A DNA stretch of 64,000 nt from the NCBI RefSeq assembly GCF_020731415.2, contig NZ_CP088273.1, forward strand, positions 1,679,001 through 1,743,000. Direction: 5' to 3'. The notes beneath the pieces were generated by a model that saw only the letters and a list, made by a program, of their open reading frames with translations, searched no databases and was not told where the DNA came from. Shown one piece after another: positions 51,773 through 61,965 of this stretch (position 1 is the stretch's first letter; each line of letters opens with the position of its first letter). Origin of the DNA: Phyllobacterium sp. T1293. GTDB lineage: Bacteria; Pseudomonadota; Alphaproteobacteria; Rhizobiales; Rhizobiaceae. The position numbers and the translations under genes were made by a program.

Positions 51773-52222
51773 TCAGGCCTTCTTTTCCCAGCGGCCCTCG
51801 GCATTCTGCTGCCAATAGGTCAGCATATGCCCCTCGGCCTTCAAAAGCTTCCACTGCGCGCGCGCCTGTTCAAGCTGCATCTGGTCATGCCCGTCAAACA
51901 TCAGCACAAGCCGTTCATAGGCTTCAACATTGCTGGGCTCGGCACCATCCACCAGAAAGCGCACTGTCGCCCCATTCGGATTGCCCTCACCCGTCGTCAA
52001 TATGACAGGCTGCTCCTGAGGATGCGGTTCCTGATCCGTGGCATGAGCGAGAAACGACGCGTCGGACCATGTCCACAGATGATTGTCCAGACTGTCACGC
52101 CGCTCCTGCGACCCGGTCTGGATAACGACCTTCCATTGGCGGCTGAGCGAGCGCTCGACCAAGCCCGGAAGCGCATTTTCCAGTGTCGATTCAGTCAGAT
52201 GGTAGAACAGGATTTCAGTCAT
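51773..52222 (-). CDS. holC: DNA polymerase III chi subunit
   Basis: A 149-residue HolC: MTEILFYHLTESTLENALPG at the start, then ALPGLVERSLSRQWKVVIQT, LDNHLWTWSDASFLAHA (the family's NxxLWTxxDxSFLPHG block) and a helical end. It connects the clamp loader to SSB at the replication fork. It lies directly upstream of the membrane-anchored gene, and a palindromic repeat separates it from pepA. In many relatives pepA and holC are adjacent, as here. Confidence 0.9.
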   Translation of the reverse strand: MTEILFYHLTESTLENALPGLVERSLSRQWKVVIQTGSQERRDSLDNHLWTWSDASFLAHATDQEPHPQEQPVILTTGEGNPNGATVRFLVDGAEPSNVEAYERLVLMFDGHDQMQLEQARAQWKLLKAEGHMLTYWQQNAEGRWEKKA

Positions 52223-52266
52223 TTTTACTCATCTGATTGGATATTCGCCACTGGGGTTTGTTGAAT

Positions 52267-52563
52267 GGTTCGTGGTTCGACATAACAACCATGAGGGAGA
52301 GTGAGGATGCAACGATAATCGCAAATTTGCAGAACGTGACTCCTCATACCCCACCCATTTCTGTCATCCTCGGGCTTGACCCGAGGACCACGGCCAAGGA
52401 GATCAGATTTATCCGTATATTCAGCGCCTTTAAGTTGTGGGTCCTCGGGTCAAGCCCGAGGATGACAGAGATTGGAGGATTGCAGGGAGCTAAACTCTGC
52501 ACCCTCGGCGATTAGCATTGCATCCCCACTCTCCCTCATGGTTGTTATGTCGAACCACGAACC
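52267..52563. repeat. long palindromic intergenic repeat, copy F, with nested palindrome pair
   Basis: Arms at 52267-52303 and 52527-52563 carry the CATAACAACC variant. Nested inside, 52361-52389 and 52440-52468 form a perfect 29-base inverted repeat, each half itself a hairpin (TCCTCGGG/CCCGAGGA). The nested pair flanks about 50 bases of unrelated sequence. It lies between holC and pepA. Confidence 0.88.
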
Positions 52564-52588
52564 GCATTATTATCGCTTTCTGGCTTAA

Positions 52589-54088
52589 TCAGCCTTCGAA
52601 ATTATCGTGCACCAATCGGTCCAAAAGGCGCACGCCAAAGCCGGAGGCCCAGGACTGGCTGTATTCCGTTGCCGGCGCGCCCATGGCGGTGCCCGCAATA
52701 TCCAGATGCGCCCAGGCCGTATCACCGACAAAGCGCTTGAGGAACTGCGCTGCAATGATAGCGCCGCCAAAACGGGTGCCGATGTTCTTCATATCGGCAT
52801 TTTTCGTATCGATCAGCTTGTCATAATCAGGACCGAGCGGCATACGCCACAATTTTTCACCCGTTGCCTGCCCTGCCTCGAACAATTGCGCTGCGAGCGT
52901 GTCGTCATTGGAGAAAAGCCCGGCGCGTGACACACCAAGCGCAACCATGATGGCACCGGTCAACGTTGCGAGATTGACCATGAATTTCGGTTGAAACCGC
53001 TCATTGCAGTAGTAAAGAGCATCCGCCAGCACCAGACGGCCTTCCGCATCGGTGTTGAGCACTTCAATCGTCTGTCCGGACATGGAGGTGACGATATCGC
53101 CCGGACGCTGCGCATTGCCGTCAACCATGTTTTCCACAAGGCCGACAATGCCGACCGCATTCACCTTGGCCTTGCGGGTTGCGAGTGCATGCAGAAGACC
53201 TGTCACGGCAGCTGCGCCGCCCATGTCGCCCTTCATCTCTTCCATGCCGGCGGCCGGTTTGATGGAGACACCGCCGGAATCGAATGTGACGCCCTTGCCG
53301 ACGAAAGCGATCGGCGCTTCCTTGCCCTTGCCACCCTGCCATTCCATGATAGCGAGGCGCGCCGGACGGACCGAACCCTGCGCAACGCCAAGAAGCGAAC
53401 CCATACCAAGCTTCTTCATGTCCTTCGGATCAAGGATTTCCACCTTCACATCGAGTTTTTTGAGTTCCTCGATTCGTTCAGCAAATTCGACCGGCCCCAG
53501 AATGTTGGCTGGTTCATTGACGAGATCGCGTGCAAGGTTAACGCCCTCGGCCACGGCTTCGGCATTGGCAAAGGCTTTCTTTGCGGCGTGAGGGTCGGCC
53601 ACAAGAATGGTGATCTTGGCGGAAGATTTCTCTTCCTTGCCCTCATCGTCGCTTTTGCCCTTCTTGGTCTTGTATTTATCAAAGCTGTAGGCGCGCAGCA
53701 GAATACCGAGCGCAAAGTCTGCGGCATTTTCGCCCGAGACCTCTGCTTCAGGCAAAGCAAGAACCACGGAAACGTGTTTGGCCTTGCCGATCTTTGCGAA
53801 TGCGGAACCGCCCAGTTTCAGCCAGTCATCGGCTTTCAACTCCGCTGGATCACCCGTTCCAACCAGCACCAGACGATCCAGTTCAGTCCCGGCTGGCGCA
53901 AGTGTGCTCAGACTTGCAGCAAGTTTTCCCTTGAAATCCGAGACATCAATGATACGCGACAGCAACGCCTGCCCGACGACAGATTCGGCTTCGCCAGCTA
54001 CCTTACCTTCGGTGGCCAGAAGCAAAACTGCGGTTCCGTTTTCAACGGCAGCAAACTTTGCAAAACTGATGGATGGTCGTTTGGACAT
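52589..54088 (-). CDS. pepA: leucyl aminopeptidase (M17)
   Basis: A 499-residue cytosolic aminopeptidase with a variable N-terminal domain and an M17 catalytic domain: the signature [16 protein letters not shown], the metal-site lysine in [16 protein letters not shown], and [12 protein letters not shown]. It removes N-terminal residues using two metal ions. A Lys/Asp-rich insertion near residues 140-160 is unusual. Upstream of it lie 268 bases before the divergent lptF. Confidence 0.93.
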   Translation of the reverse strand: MSKRPSISFAKFAAVENGTAVLLLATEGKVAGEAESVVGQALLSRIIDVSDFKGKLAASLSTLAPAGTELDRLVLVGTGDPAELKADDWLKLGGSAFAKIGKAKHVSVVLALPEAEVSGENAADFALGILLRAYSFDKYKTKKGKSDDEGKEEKSSAKITILVADPHAAKKAFANAEAVAEGVNLARDLVNEPANILGPVEFAERIEELKKLDVKVEILDPKDMKKLGMGSLLGVAQGSVRPARLAIMEWQGGKGKEAPIAFVGKGVTFDSGGVSIKPAAGMEEMKGDMGGAAAVTGLLHALATRKAKVNAVGIVGLVENMVDGNAQRPGDIVTSMSGQTIEVLNTDAEGRLVLADALYYCNERFQPKFMVNLATLTGAIMVALGVSRAGLFSNDDTLAAQLFEAGQATGEKLWRMPLGPDYDKLIDTKNADMKNIGTRFGGAIIAAQFLKRFVGDTAWAHLDIAGTAMGAPATEYSQSWASGFGVRLLDRLVHDNFEG

Positions 54089-54357
54089 GATATCTCCAGA
54101 TTGAACAAATTGTGACTTCCTTATTCATCACAGTTGATGAATGAAGTGGGTGACGATAAGGATCGCGCGCTAACACCTTGTTAACCAGCTTTCTTCGCCT
54201 ATTTTTAGCCAAGCCTGACTAGATTGAACATATACCGGGTTCGTCCCATAGTGCGGCAAAATAATGCCATAAGTTGTATGGCATAGATGAAATGGTCGGT
54301 CATTCGTGAACGGCAAGTCGACAAACAAGGTGGCGGAACTCTATTGCGAAACATGAC

Positions 54358-55569
54358 ATGCGCCTGATCGAGATATATATCTTACGACGCATTGTCGTCA
54401 TGTTCCTGGCTGTCCTGTTGTCGGCAGTCGGTATTACATGGATTGTTCAGGTGCTCGGTCGCATCAACTTCCTGACCACAAGTGGTCAGAGCTTCTTCTA
54501 TATCCTCAAGTTCAGTTCCAACCTTCTTCCGTCAGCATTTCCCGTTGTCATGCCGTTCGCGCTGGTTATTGCCGTGACGCAGACGCTTTCAACGATGAAC
54601 CAGGATTCGGAACTCGTTGTCATCAATGCCTCGGGCGCACCGCGTTCTACGGTTATCCGTCCGGTTATCCTCTTCGCGATTGTCGTCGCCGCCCTTTCCT
54701 TTATCATTGCCAACTACATTGCTCCCTATTCGCAGATGAGCATGCGGCAGATGATTGCCGATGCCCGCTCTGACGTCATCAATCTGGTTGTGCAGCAGGG
54801 ATCGTTCCAGCGGCTGGACGAAAATCTCTATCTGCAGATTGAAAGCCGCGATTCAAACGGCTCGATCAAAGGTCTGTTCGTCTCCGATTCGCGCGATCCG
54901 GTAACTGATCTGCTGTATTATGCCAAAGATGGCCTTGTCGTTGACAAGGGCGACCAGAGCTTGCTCGTCATGAAGGACGGCGAGATCGACCGCCGCGACG
55001 TAAAGACCGGCAATGTATCCATTATCAAGTTCAACACCTATGCGCTTGATCTGGCTGAGTTTTTGCCGAACGACGATAAAGATCCAACGATTTTTGCCAA
55101 GGACAGGCCACTGGATTATCTGATGAATCCGGACCCGAACGACCCGGTTTATCAACAGAAACCCTTGCGCTATACGGCAGAACTGGCCAAGCGACTGACC
55201 GACTGGATGTACCCTATCGTCTTCGCGTTGATTTCACTGGCCGCAGCGGCGGACTCGCGCTCGCACCGGGAAGCCCGCATTTCGGCTTCTTTCACGGCGA
55301 TTACCTTGAGTCTCGTCGTGTTCTGGATCAGCTATTCCAGCGGCCAGACAGCAGAAAAGAATGAGGATGTTATCCCATTCCTCTTTGCCTTCCCGATTGT
55401 GGTTTCATTGCTGGCAATTTATGCACTGGCGACCAACCGTCAGATCGGCGTGCCGGCTTTCCTGAGCAATCTCTTCAAGAATGGACCTGTTACACCACGG
55501 GCAGCGCTTGCGGGTGTAAGGACAAAGCTGCTAAATCCCCGCTCCAGACGCGGAGCGAATGAAGAATGA
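54358..55569 (+). CDS. lptF: LPS export permease LptF
   Basis: A 403-residue inner-membrane protein with six helices, three at each end of a periplasmic beta-jellyroll domain (about 115-270). MRLIEIYILRRIVVMFLAVL and the coupling region (VINASGAPRSTVIRP) are typical. It forms with LptG the channel that, powered by LptB, extracts LPS from the membrane. Overlaps lptG by four bases. Confidence 0.94.
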   Translation: MRLIEIYILRRIVVMFLAVLLSAVGITWIVQVLGRINFLTTSGQSFFYILKFSSNLLPSAFPVVMPFALVIAVTQTLSTMNQDSELVVINASGAPRSTVIRPVILFAIVVAALSFIIANYIAPYSQMSMRQMIADARSDVINLVVQQGSFQRLDENLYLQIESRDSNGSIKGLFVSDSRDPVTDLLYYAKDGLVVDKGDQSLLVMKDGEIDRRDVKTGNVSIIKFNTYALDLAEFLPNDDKDPTIFAKDRPLDYLMNPDPNDPVYQQKPLRYTAELAKRLTDWMYPIVFALISLAAAADSRSHREARISASFTAITLSLVVFWISYSSGQTAEKNEDVIPFLFAFPIVVSLLAIYALATNRQIGVPAFLSNLFKNGPVTPRAALAGVRTKLLNPRSRRGANEE

Positions 55570-56654
55570 TAGGCTGGACACTCGGGCGTTATTTCTTTCT
55601 CCGCTACGTGACAATCACCTGCTATTTCCTTCTGGGAAGTTTTGCGCTCGCCCTGATTCTGGATTTCACGGAACTGTCGAGCAAGCTAGCCGCGCTGCCG
55701 CAATATTCGTCGATTCAGGCTTTCGGCCTGTCGCTGATGCGTATTCCTTACATCATGCAGCAGGTGTTTCCGTTCATTGCCCTGTTCTCTGCCATGACCA
55801 CGTTGATATCCCTCAACCGGAAATATGAACTCGTTGTGGCCCGTTCGGTCGGCGTGTCGGCCTGGCAGTTTCTGCTGCCTGCCTGCACCGGCGCATTTCT
55901 GTTCGGCCTTCTGGCGGTGCTGGTGGTCAACCCCCTCGCCGCCTATGGCTTTGAGAAAAGCGAAGCGGTGCAAGCGAACTGGCGGAGCGGAAAAACCAAC
56001 GATACAACCAATGATCGTGTGCCCTGGCTGCGCCAGAAAACCGATGAAGGCGAGACGATCATTGGTGCCAAGAGTATCGTCAATCGCGGCCTGCGACTTG
56101 TCGATGCTAGTTTTATCCGTCTGGACAAAAACAAGGACATTATCGAGCGACTCGATGCCAAAACTGCCGACCTTCAAGAAGGTTACTGGCAGCTAACCGA
56201 TGTGACGAAATTTGTGCTTGGTGAGACCCCTGTTTCACCGGGCGATGTACAAATTCCAACCCATCTTCGCCCTGAATTTGTTGAAGAAAGCCTCGCGCGG
56301 CCTGAGACAATTCCTTTTTTTGAGCTGCGTAACAAAATTGCCGCAGCTCGTTCTTTTGGCTATCCAGCCAATGCTTTTGACATGCATTTCCAGTCTTTGC
56401 TGGCTTTGCCTGCACTTTTAATGGCGATGACCCTAATCGCTGCGACAGTTTCGCTAAAATTTGTGCGCTTTGGACAATCCGGGACAATGATTCTGGGTGG
56501 CGTCCTTGCGGGCTTCGTGCTTTATGTCGTCACAGTCGTGGTCAAGGCATTCGGAAATGCGGGATTTGTCCCGCCTTTCGTTGCCGCTTGGACTCCGGTC
56601 CTGATTGCGACTTTTTTTGGGGTCTCCTTTCTACTGCACAAGGAGGATGGTTAG
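55566..56654 (+). CDS. lptG: LPS export permease LptG
   Basis: A 362-residue partner of LptF with the same layout: three helices, a periplasmic jellyroll (about 130-245) and three helices. MIGWTLGRYFFLRYVTITC opens it, and ELVVARSVGVSAWQFL is its LptB-contact loop. It ends just before lptD, so LPS export genes form one transcript. Confidence 0.94.
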   Translation: MIGWTLGRYFFLRYVTITCYFLLGSFALALILDFTELSSKLAALPQYSSIQAFGLSLMRIPYIMQQVFPFIALFSAMTTLISLNRKYELVVARSVGVSAWQFLLPACTGAFLFGLLAVLVVNPLAAYGFEKSEAVQANWRSGKTNDTTNDRVPWLRQKTDEGETIIGAKSIVNRGLRLVDASFIRLDKNKDIIERLDAKTADLQEGYWQLTDVTKFVLGETPVSPGDVQIPTHLRPEFVEESLARPETIPFFELRNKIAAARSFGYPANAFDMHFQSLLALPALLMAMTLIAATVSLKFVRFGQSGTMILGGVLAGFVLYVVTVVVKAFGNAGFVPPFVAAWTPVLIATFFGVSFLLHKEDG

Positions 56655-56655
56655 A

Positions 56656-59001
56656 GTGGGATTGAATGTAACGCGCTCGGTGTTGCCGACGTGGCTCGCA
56701 CGGCTTATGTGCGGGACGGCCGTGCTATGCCTTGCAGGCGGGATTTCGTTCCCAGCCGTGGCCCAGACCAATGATGCCCTTGCAGGTAATTTCAAGACGA
56801 ATCCAAACGCGCAAATGCTGCTGGAATCGGATGAGCTTGTGTATGACATCAACGCCAAGACGATTTCGGCCGTCGGTGGTGTACAGATCGATTATGACGG
56901 CAACCGGCTGGTTGCCCGGCAAGTCACCTATGATCAGAAGACCGGTCGCCTGAAGGCCATGGGCAAGGTCGAGATTGTCGAAAAAGACGGCAACCGCATC
57001 TATGCGGAAAATCTCGATGTGACCGATGACTTCAAGGAAGGCTTCATCAACACCTTGCGGGTTGAATCAGCCGATAATACGCGGTTTGCTGCTGAAAGCG
57101 CCGAGCGTATTGGCGGCGAGATTACAAAGTTCAACAACGGCATTTATACCGCCTGCGAGCCCTGCCGCGATAAACCCGGCAAAGCTCCGCTTTGGCAGGT
57201 GCGTGCCCAGAAAATCATCTGGAACGGCAAGAAGAAGACCATCCGCTTCGAGCGCGGCCGGTTTGAGCTGTTCGGTATGCCCCTGGCATTCATGCCAGCC
57301 TTCGAAATTGCCGACCCGACAGTGAAGCGCAAGAGCGGCTTCCTGATGCCAAGCTATAAGTATGAGACGGATCTCGGCTACGGCGTCAGCGTCCCCTATT
57401 TCTGGGCGCTTGCTCCTAATTATGACCTGACGCTAACCGGCACCGGCTATACAAAGCAGGGGTTTCTGGCTGAAGCGGAATGGCGCCATCGTTTGGCCAA
57501 TGGTGAATACAGCATCAATCTTGCTGGAATTAGCCAGAACAAACCGCACGAATTCAATGCCATCAACGATCAGGAAGATTACAACAATACCGGTCGCGGT
57601 ATGGTTGGATCGAAGGGTCATTTCCAGATCAATCCACGCTGGTCATTCGGCTGGGATGTCATGGTGCAGTCCGACAAGGCGTTCGCCTATCGTTATGGTC
57701 TCGAGAACTATGCGGATTATAACAAGACCGACCAGATTTATCTGACCGGATTGCATGACCGCAATTATTTCGATCTGCGTCTGTATAAATTCCATGTTCA
57801 GGAAGGCTGGAGCGACTCCAATCCCTCCTCGTCCGAACCCAAGCAGCCCTGGGTCCTGCCAAGTCTTGATTATGCCTATATCCCGACACAGCCTCTTGCT
57901 GGCGGCGAGTTGAATTTCAACCTCAACTTGCAGGCACTCAGCCGTGACAAGGAAGATGGCACAGCCGTCACAGGCCTCACCCGCTCCGGCTACCTTTCCG
58001 GTATCAAGGGCAATGACGGTCGCATTACCGGCGAAGTCGAGTGGAAGCGTACGTTTATTACGGATAGCGGCCTTGTTCTGACACCTATCCTCGCGCTGCG
58101 CGGTGATGGAATGTATGTGGATTCGGATTCAGTTGGCGTTAATCGTGATCAGGCCTTCCGCGGCTTGGCAACCGCCGGACTTGAAGCCAAATATCCGATC
58201 CTGTTTACGGCAGCCAATTCAACGCATGTTCTTGAGCCGACAGCCCAGATTTTTGTTCGCAACAATGAACCCTATGCGGGTCAGATGCCGAACGAGGACG
58301 CACAGAGCTTTGTCTTTGATGCGTCGAGCCTGTTCGAGCGGGACAAATTCTCCGGTTACGACCGGGTTGAAGGCGGTACGCGTGCCAATCTCGGCATCCG
58401 TTATTCAGGCACATTCAACAATGGCCTGTCACTCAATGGTATTGCCGGTCAATCATTCCAGCTTGGTGGCCTGAACTCTTTTGCAACGCAGGACTTTGTC
58501 AATGCCGGTGCAGAATCAGGGCTTGAATCGGCGCGCTCCGACTATGTTGCCATGATCGGTGCGAATTACGGTGCATACAATCTGACGACAGGCGGGCGTT
58601 TCGACAAGGATACGTTCGAAATGCGCCGTGCTGAAGTTGCAGCCACTGCAGCGGGCACACACGGCACGCTTTTTGCCAAATATGCGTTTATTGATGCCCA
58701 GCCAACTTACGGCTTTCCAACGGACAGACAGGAAGTCACGCTTGGTGGCTCACTCAAAATCACACCAAACTGGCGCGTTTTGGGTTCTGGCACCTATGAT
58801 ATTGTTCACGATACACTCGTGAAGCAGGTCGCGGCATTGGCCTATGATGACGAGTGCTTTACCTATCAGATGTCCTATAGCGAGCAGCGGCCAATCGACA
58901 GCACCGGTGCAGCGGGCGACAAGACAACGACATTCGGCTTTAACATTTCCTTCCGCACCCTGTGGGAATTTGGCAAGCCGGTGAATATTGGCGGTATTTA
59001 A
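56656..59001 (+). CDS. lptD: LPS-assembly outer membrane protein LptD
   Basis: A 781-residue protein that inserts LPS into the outer leaflet. Signal peptide ending PAVAQT; N-terminal LptA-like jellyroll (MLLESDELVYDINAKTISAV, about residues 55-180); the LptD core with YTACEPCRDKPGKAPLWQVR and the barrel (about 220-780). The CEPC pair may form a disulphide. The start is hard to place: the ATG at 56647 follows AGGAGG with no spacing, whereas the GTG at 56656 has AGGAGG nine bases upstream and begins one base after the lptG stop, so GTG is chosen. A terminator hairpin follows. Confidence 0.92.
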   Translation: MGLNVTRSVLPTWLARLMCGTAVLCLAGGISFPAVAQTNDALAGNFKTNPNAQMLLESDELVYDINAKTISAVGGVQIDYDGNRLVARQVTYDQKTGRLKAMGKVEIVEKDGNRIYAENLDVTDDFKEGFINTLRVESADNTRFAAESAERIGGEITKFNNGIYTACEPCRDKPGKAPLWQVRAQKIIWNGKKKTIRFERGRFELFGMPLAFMPAFEIADPTVKRKSGFLMPSYKYETDLGYGVSVPYFWALAPNYDLTLTGTGYTKQGFLAEAEWRHRLANGEYSINLAGISQNKPHEFNAINDQEDYNNTGRGMVGSKGHFQINPRWSFGWDVMVQSDKAFAYRYGLENYADYNKTDQIYLTGLHDRNYFDLRLYKFHVQEGWSDSNPSSSEPKQPWVLPSLDYAYIPTQPLAGGELNFNLNLQALSRDKEDGTAVTGLTRSGYLSGIKGNDGRITGEVEWKRTFITDSGLVLTPILALRGDGMYVDSDSVGVNRDQAFRGLATAGLEAKYPILFTAANSTHVLEPTAQIFVRNNEPYAGQMPNEDAQSFVFDASSLFERDKFSGYDRVEGGTRANLGIRYSGTFNNGLSLNGIAGQSFQLGGLNSFATQDFVNAGAESGLESARSDYVAMIGANYGAYNLTTGGRFDKDTFEMRRAEVAATAAGTHGTLFAKYAFIDAQPTYGFPTDRQEVTLGGSLKITPNWRVLGSGTYDIVHDTLVKQVAALAYDDECFTYQMSYSEQRPIDSTGAAGDKTTTFGFNISFRTLWEFGKPVNIGGI

Positions 59002-59014
59002 TCATTTCTTTTCA

Positions 59015-59036
59015 ACTGGCCGCACTTGCGGCCAGT
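59015..59036 (+). terminator. putative terminator after lptD
   Basis: A perfect 9-base-pair stem (59015-59023 with 59028-59036), loop ACTT, with a weak T-tract. It may only partly end the lptFGD transcript before surA. Confidence 0.6.
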
Positions 59037-59161
59037 CATGCTTTTGCCTTAGTAAAATTGCACTAGGGAACGGAAATAAACTCACAGGAATGGATTTTGC
59101 TGATCATTTTTGTCAAAATGGCCAAAAGAGATTCATAAATGATCGGATAACGTGGAAGATG

Positions 59162-60106
59162 ATGGTGAGGAAGCACATTCTTGCGGCGGCGATAGTGACC
59201 GCTTTGGGTTCTGGTCTGACGGCAGGGTTTTCGCTGCCTGCACAGGCAAGTGACGTCAAGGTCATCGTCAATGGATCACCAATTACCGATTATGACATTG
59301 CCCGTCGCGCGGCCTTTTTGAAGCTGCAGCGCAAGAAGGGCAACCTCACGCAGATGGCGCGTGAGGAACTGACCGACGATATGCTCAAGCGCCAGGAAAT
59401 GCGGCGGCTGAATATTGTTGTTTCAGATACGGAAGTGACACAGGCTTTTGAACGCTTTGCCACGAACAACAAGATGACGCTCGCCCAGCTCAACGGTGTC
59501 CTCGACAAATCAGGCGTTACGGCTGATCACTTCAAAGAATATATCCGTCTGCAGATGGGTTGGGGCCGTGCCCTTGGCACCCGCGGCCGCTCGCAGGGTG
59601 GTAGCCGCGTTTCCGAACAGGACGCTGTGCAGCGCATGTTGAAAGATGGCGGCAAAAAGCCTGTATCGACCGAATACACGTTACAGCAGGTGATTTTTGT
59701 CGTGCCTGCCGCTGATCGCGGCAATCTGGCAAAGCGGCGCAATGAGGCCAATGCCCTGCGCGCAAAGTTCAGCGGATGTGATTCAACACGCGATATCGCC
59801 AAGGGTACACTTGATGTCACAGTGCGTGACCTTGGCCGTTTCGTCGAGCAGGAACTGCCGCCGGAATGGTCAAAGCAGGTGACAGCTACATCTGTTGGCC
59901 ATGCCACCGTGACGCAGGATACTGACAAGGGTGTGGAATTCCTCGGTATCTGCGCAACCCGCCAGATTTCTGACGACCGCGTTGCGCGTCTCGTCTTCTC
60001 GCAGGAAGCAGCGGCAGCCAACCAGAAGCCTGATGCCACGGCAGAAGCCGTTAACAAAAAGTATCTCGACGATCTCCGGAAGAAGGCATCCATCGTCAAT
60101 CGGTGA
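59162..60106 (+). CDS. SurA-like periplasmic chaperone
   Basis: A 314-residue protein with a signal peptide (ending LPAQAS) and a SurA N-terminal domain: VIVNGSPITDYDIARRAAFL, EELTDDMLKRQEMRRLNIVV and NKMTLAQLNGVLDKSGV. The remaining 130 residues have the position of a parvulin domain (TEYTLQQVIFVV) but lack its clear motifs, so it may be a chaperone without prolyl isomerase activity. It helps outer membrane proteins such as LptD fold. Several starts are close together; the ATG at 59162 is preferred. Its place between lptD and pdxA is standard. Confidence 0.82.
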   Translation: MVRKHILAAAIVTALGSGLTAGFSLPAQASDVKVIVNGSPITDYDIARRAAFLKLQRKKGNLTQMAREELTDDMLKRQEMRRLNIVVSDTEVTQAFERFATNNKMTLAQLNGVLDKSGVTADHFKEYIRLQMGWGRALGTRGRSQGGSRVSEQDAVQRMLKDGGKKPVSTEYTLQQVIFVVPAADRGNLAKRRNEANALRAKFSGCDSTRDIAKGTLDVTVRDLGRFVEQELPPEWSKQVTATSVGHATVTQDTDKGVEFLGICATRQISDDRVARLVFSQEAAAANQKPDATAEAVNKKYLDDLRKKASIVNR

Positions 60107-60121
60107 TGGTATTGCCCGTTC

Positions 60122-61147
60122 ATGAACAACGTCCTTGCTGTCAGTTCTGGTGATCCATCCGGCATAGGGCCTGATATCGCGCTTACAGCTTGGACTTTGC
60201 GCAGATCAGCCCATCTGCCTGCCTTTTTTCTTCTTGGCGACGCGACGCTTATTGCTGCACGCGCGGCGCGATTGGGCCTCGAATGTCCTATCGAAATCAC
60301 CACACCGGACAATGCCCGCCAGGTTTTCGGTCGCGCATTGCCGGTTGTTCCATTGCGAAATCCGCAAATCGATCGCCCCGGCACACCATTGGCAGACAAT
60401 GCCGCCGGAACAATCGAGGCGATTGAACGGGCTGTTGAATATACCCTTTCCGGTCAGGCGAGCGCCGTTGTTACCTGTCCCATCGCCAAGAAGCCGCTCT
60501 ATGAGGCCGGTTTTCGCTTTCCCGGCCATACGGAGTTTCTCGCGCATCTGGCCGGTGAGCATCTTGGCCACGAGGTAACGCCTGTCATGATGCTGGCCGG
60601 GCCATTGCTGCGCGCTGTGCCCGTAACCATTCACATTGCGCTCAGCCGCGTTCCTGAAGTGCTTGATATTGCCAAGATTCTCGCCATATCCCGCATCACC
60701 GCTGAGGCGCTCAGGAGCCAGTTTGGTATTGCCAAACCGCGCCTTGCAATTGCCGGGCTTAATCCGCACGCGGGTGAAGGCGGCTCAATGGGCCTGGAAG
60801 ATGAGGAAATCGTGCGTCCGGCAATTGAAATCCTGCGAAGCGAGGGGATTGATGCCCGCGGGCCATTGCCTGCGGATACCATGTTCCACGCCGCTGCGCG
60901 CGCCACCTATGATGCCGCAATCTGCATGTATCATGATCAGGCTCTCATTCCGGCCAAGACACTTGGATTTGACGATAGTGTAAATGTGACGCTCGGCCTG
61001 CCCTTTGTGCGCACTTCACCGGATCATGGCACCGCATTTGATATTGCGGGATCTGGCAAGGCCAAGCCGGACAGCCTGATTGCAGCCTTGCGTCTTGCCG
61101 ACGAACTCTCCTCCCATCGCTCCAGCCAGAATCGCGCCATCGCATGA
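60122..61147 (+). CDS. pdxA: 4-hydroxythreonine-4-phosphate dehydrogenase
   Basis: A 341-residue NAD-dependent enzyme of vitamin B6 (pyridoxal phosphate) synthesis. It has [29 protein letters not shown] with a metal-binding His, [19 protein letters not shown] and [17 protein letters not shown]. Length and order are normal. The pdxA-ksgA pair follows surA, as in many proteobacteria. Its stop overlaps the ksgA start by four bases. Confidence 0.95.
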   Translation: MNNVLAVSSGDPSGIGPDIALTAWTLRRSAHLPAFFLLGDATLIAARAARLGLECPIEITTPDNARQVFGRALPVVPLRNPQIDRPGTPLADNAAGTIEAIERAVEYTLSGQASAVVTCPIAKKPLYEAGFRFPGHTEFLAHLAGEHLGHEVTPVMMLAGPLLRAVPVTIHIALSRVPEVLDIAKILAISRITAEALRSQFGIAKPRLAIAGLNPHAGEGGSMGLEDEEIVRPAIEILRSEGIDARGPLPADTMFHAAARATYDAAICMYHDQALIPAKTLGFDDSVNVTLGLPFVRTSPDHGTAFDIAGSGKAKPDSLIAALRLADELSSHRSSQNRAIA

Positions 61148-61965
61148 GTATTGACGACCTCCCTCCTCTGCGTGATGTGATTGATCGCCATGAACTGATG
61201 GCGAAGAAATCGCTTGGCCAGAATTTTCTGCTCGATCTCAACCTGACCGCCAAGGTTGCGCGGCAGGCGGGTGATCTGCAAGGACAGACCGTCATTGAAG
61301 TCGGCCCCGGCCCCGGCGGCCTCACACGCGCCCTTTTGGCGCATGGGGCCAATGTCATCGCCATTGAACGCGACGAGCGCTGCCTGTCGGCCCTGCAGGA
61401 GATCGCCGATCATTACCCCGGCCGTCTCAGGGTCATCTCCGGCGATGCAATGGAGACGGATTTTAAGGCATTGGCCGGCGACGAGAAAGTCAAAATCATT
61501 GCCAACCTGCCTTATAATATCGGCACGCAGCTGCTGATCGGCTGGCTGCTCAGCGAGCCATGGCCGCCCTTCTACGCCTCACTGACACTGATGTTCCAGC
61601 GTGAAGTGGCGGAGCGTATCGTAGCAAAACCGACCTCAGATCCCTATGGCCGCCTCGGCGTACTGGCGGGGTGGCGCACGGAGGCAAAGATCACCTTCGA
61701 CGTGCCGCCGCAGGCCTTTACACCACCGCCAAAGGTGACGTCATCGGTGGTCCATCTCGTTCCACGCGCAACACCGCTCCCATGCGACGCAATTATGCTC
61801 GGACGGGTGACACAGGCCGCTTTCGGCCAGCGCCGTAAGATGCTGCGCCAGAGCATCAAACCGCTTGGCGGCGAAGCGCTGCTGGCCAAGGCAGGCATAG
61901 ACGGCACCCGCCGCGCGGAAACCCTATCAATTGAAGAGTTTGTGGCCCTCGCCAGCGCTCTCTAA
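61144..61965 (+). CDS. rsmA: 16S rRNA (adenine(1518)-N6/adenine(1519)-N6)-dimethyltransferase
   Basis: A 273-residue KsgA/RsmA enzyme that dimethylates two adenines near the 3' end of 16S rRNA. It has [45 protein letters not shown] and the catalytic [13 protein letters not shown] (motif IV). Convergent with gmk; the two stops overlap by four bases. Confidence 0.95.
   Translation: MSIDDLPPLRDVIDRHELMAKKSLGQNFLLDLNLTAKVARQAGDLQGQTVIEVGPGPGGLTRALLAHGANVIAIERDERCLSALQEIADHYPGRLRVISGDAMETDFKALAGDEKVKIIANLPYNIGTQLLIGWLLSEPWPPFYASLTLMFQREVAERIVAKPTSDPYGRLGVLAGWRTEAKITFDVPPQAFTPPPKVTSSVVHLVPRATPLPCDAIMLGRVTQAAFGQRRKMLRQSIKPLGGEALLAKAGIDGTRRAETLSIEEFVALASAL

Noticed and set aside
52991-54115. 374-codon plus-strand frame opposite pepA
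   Set aside because: Antisense shadow of a well-conserved aminopeptidase with its M17 signature.
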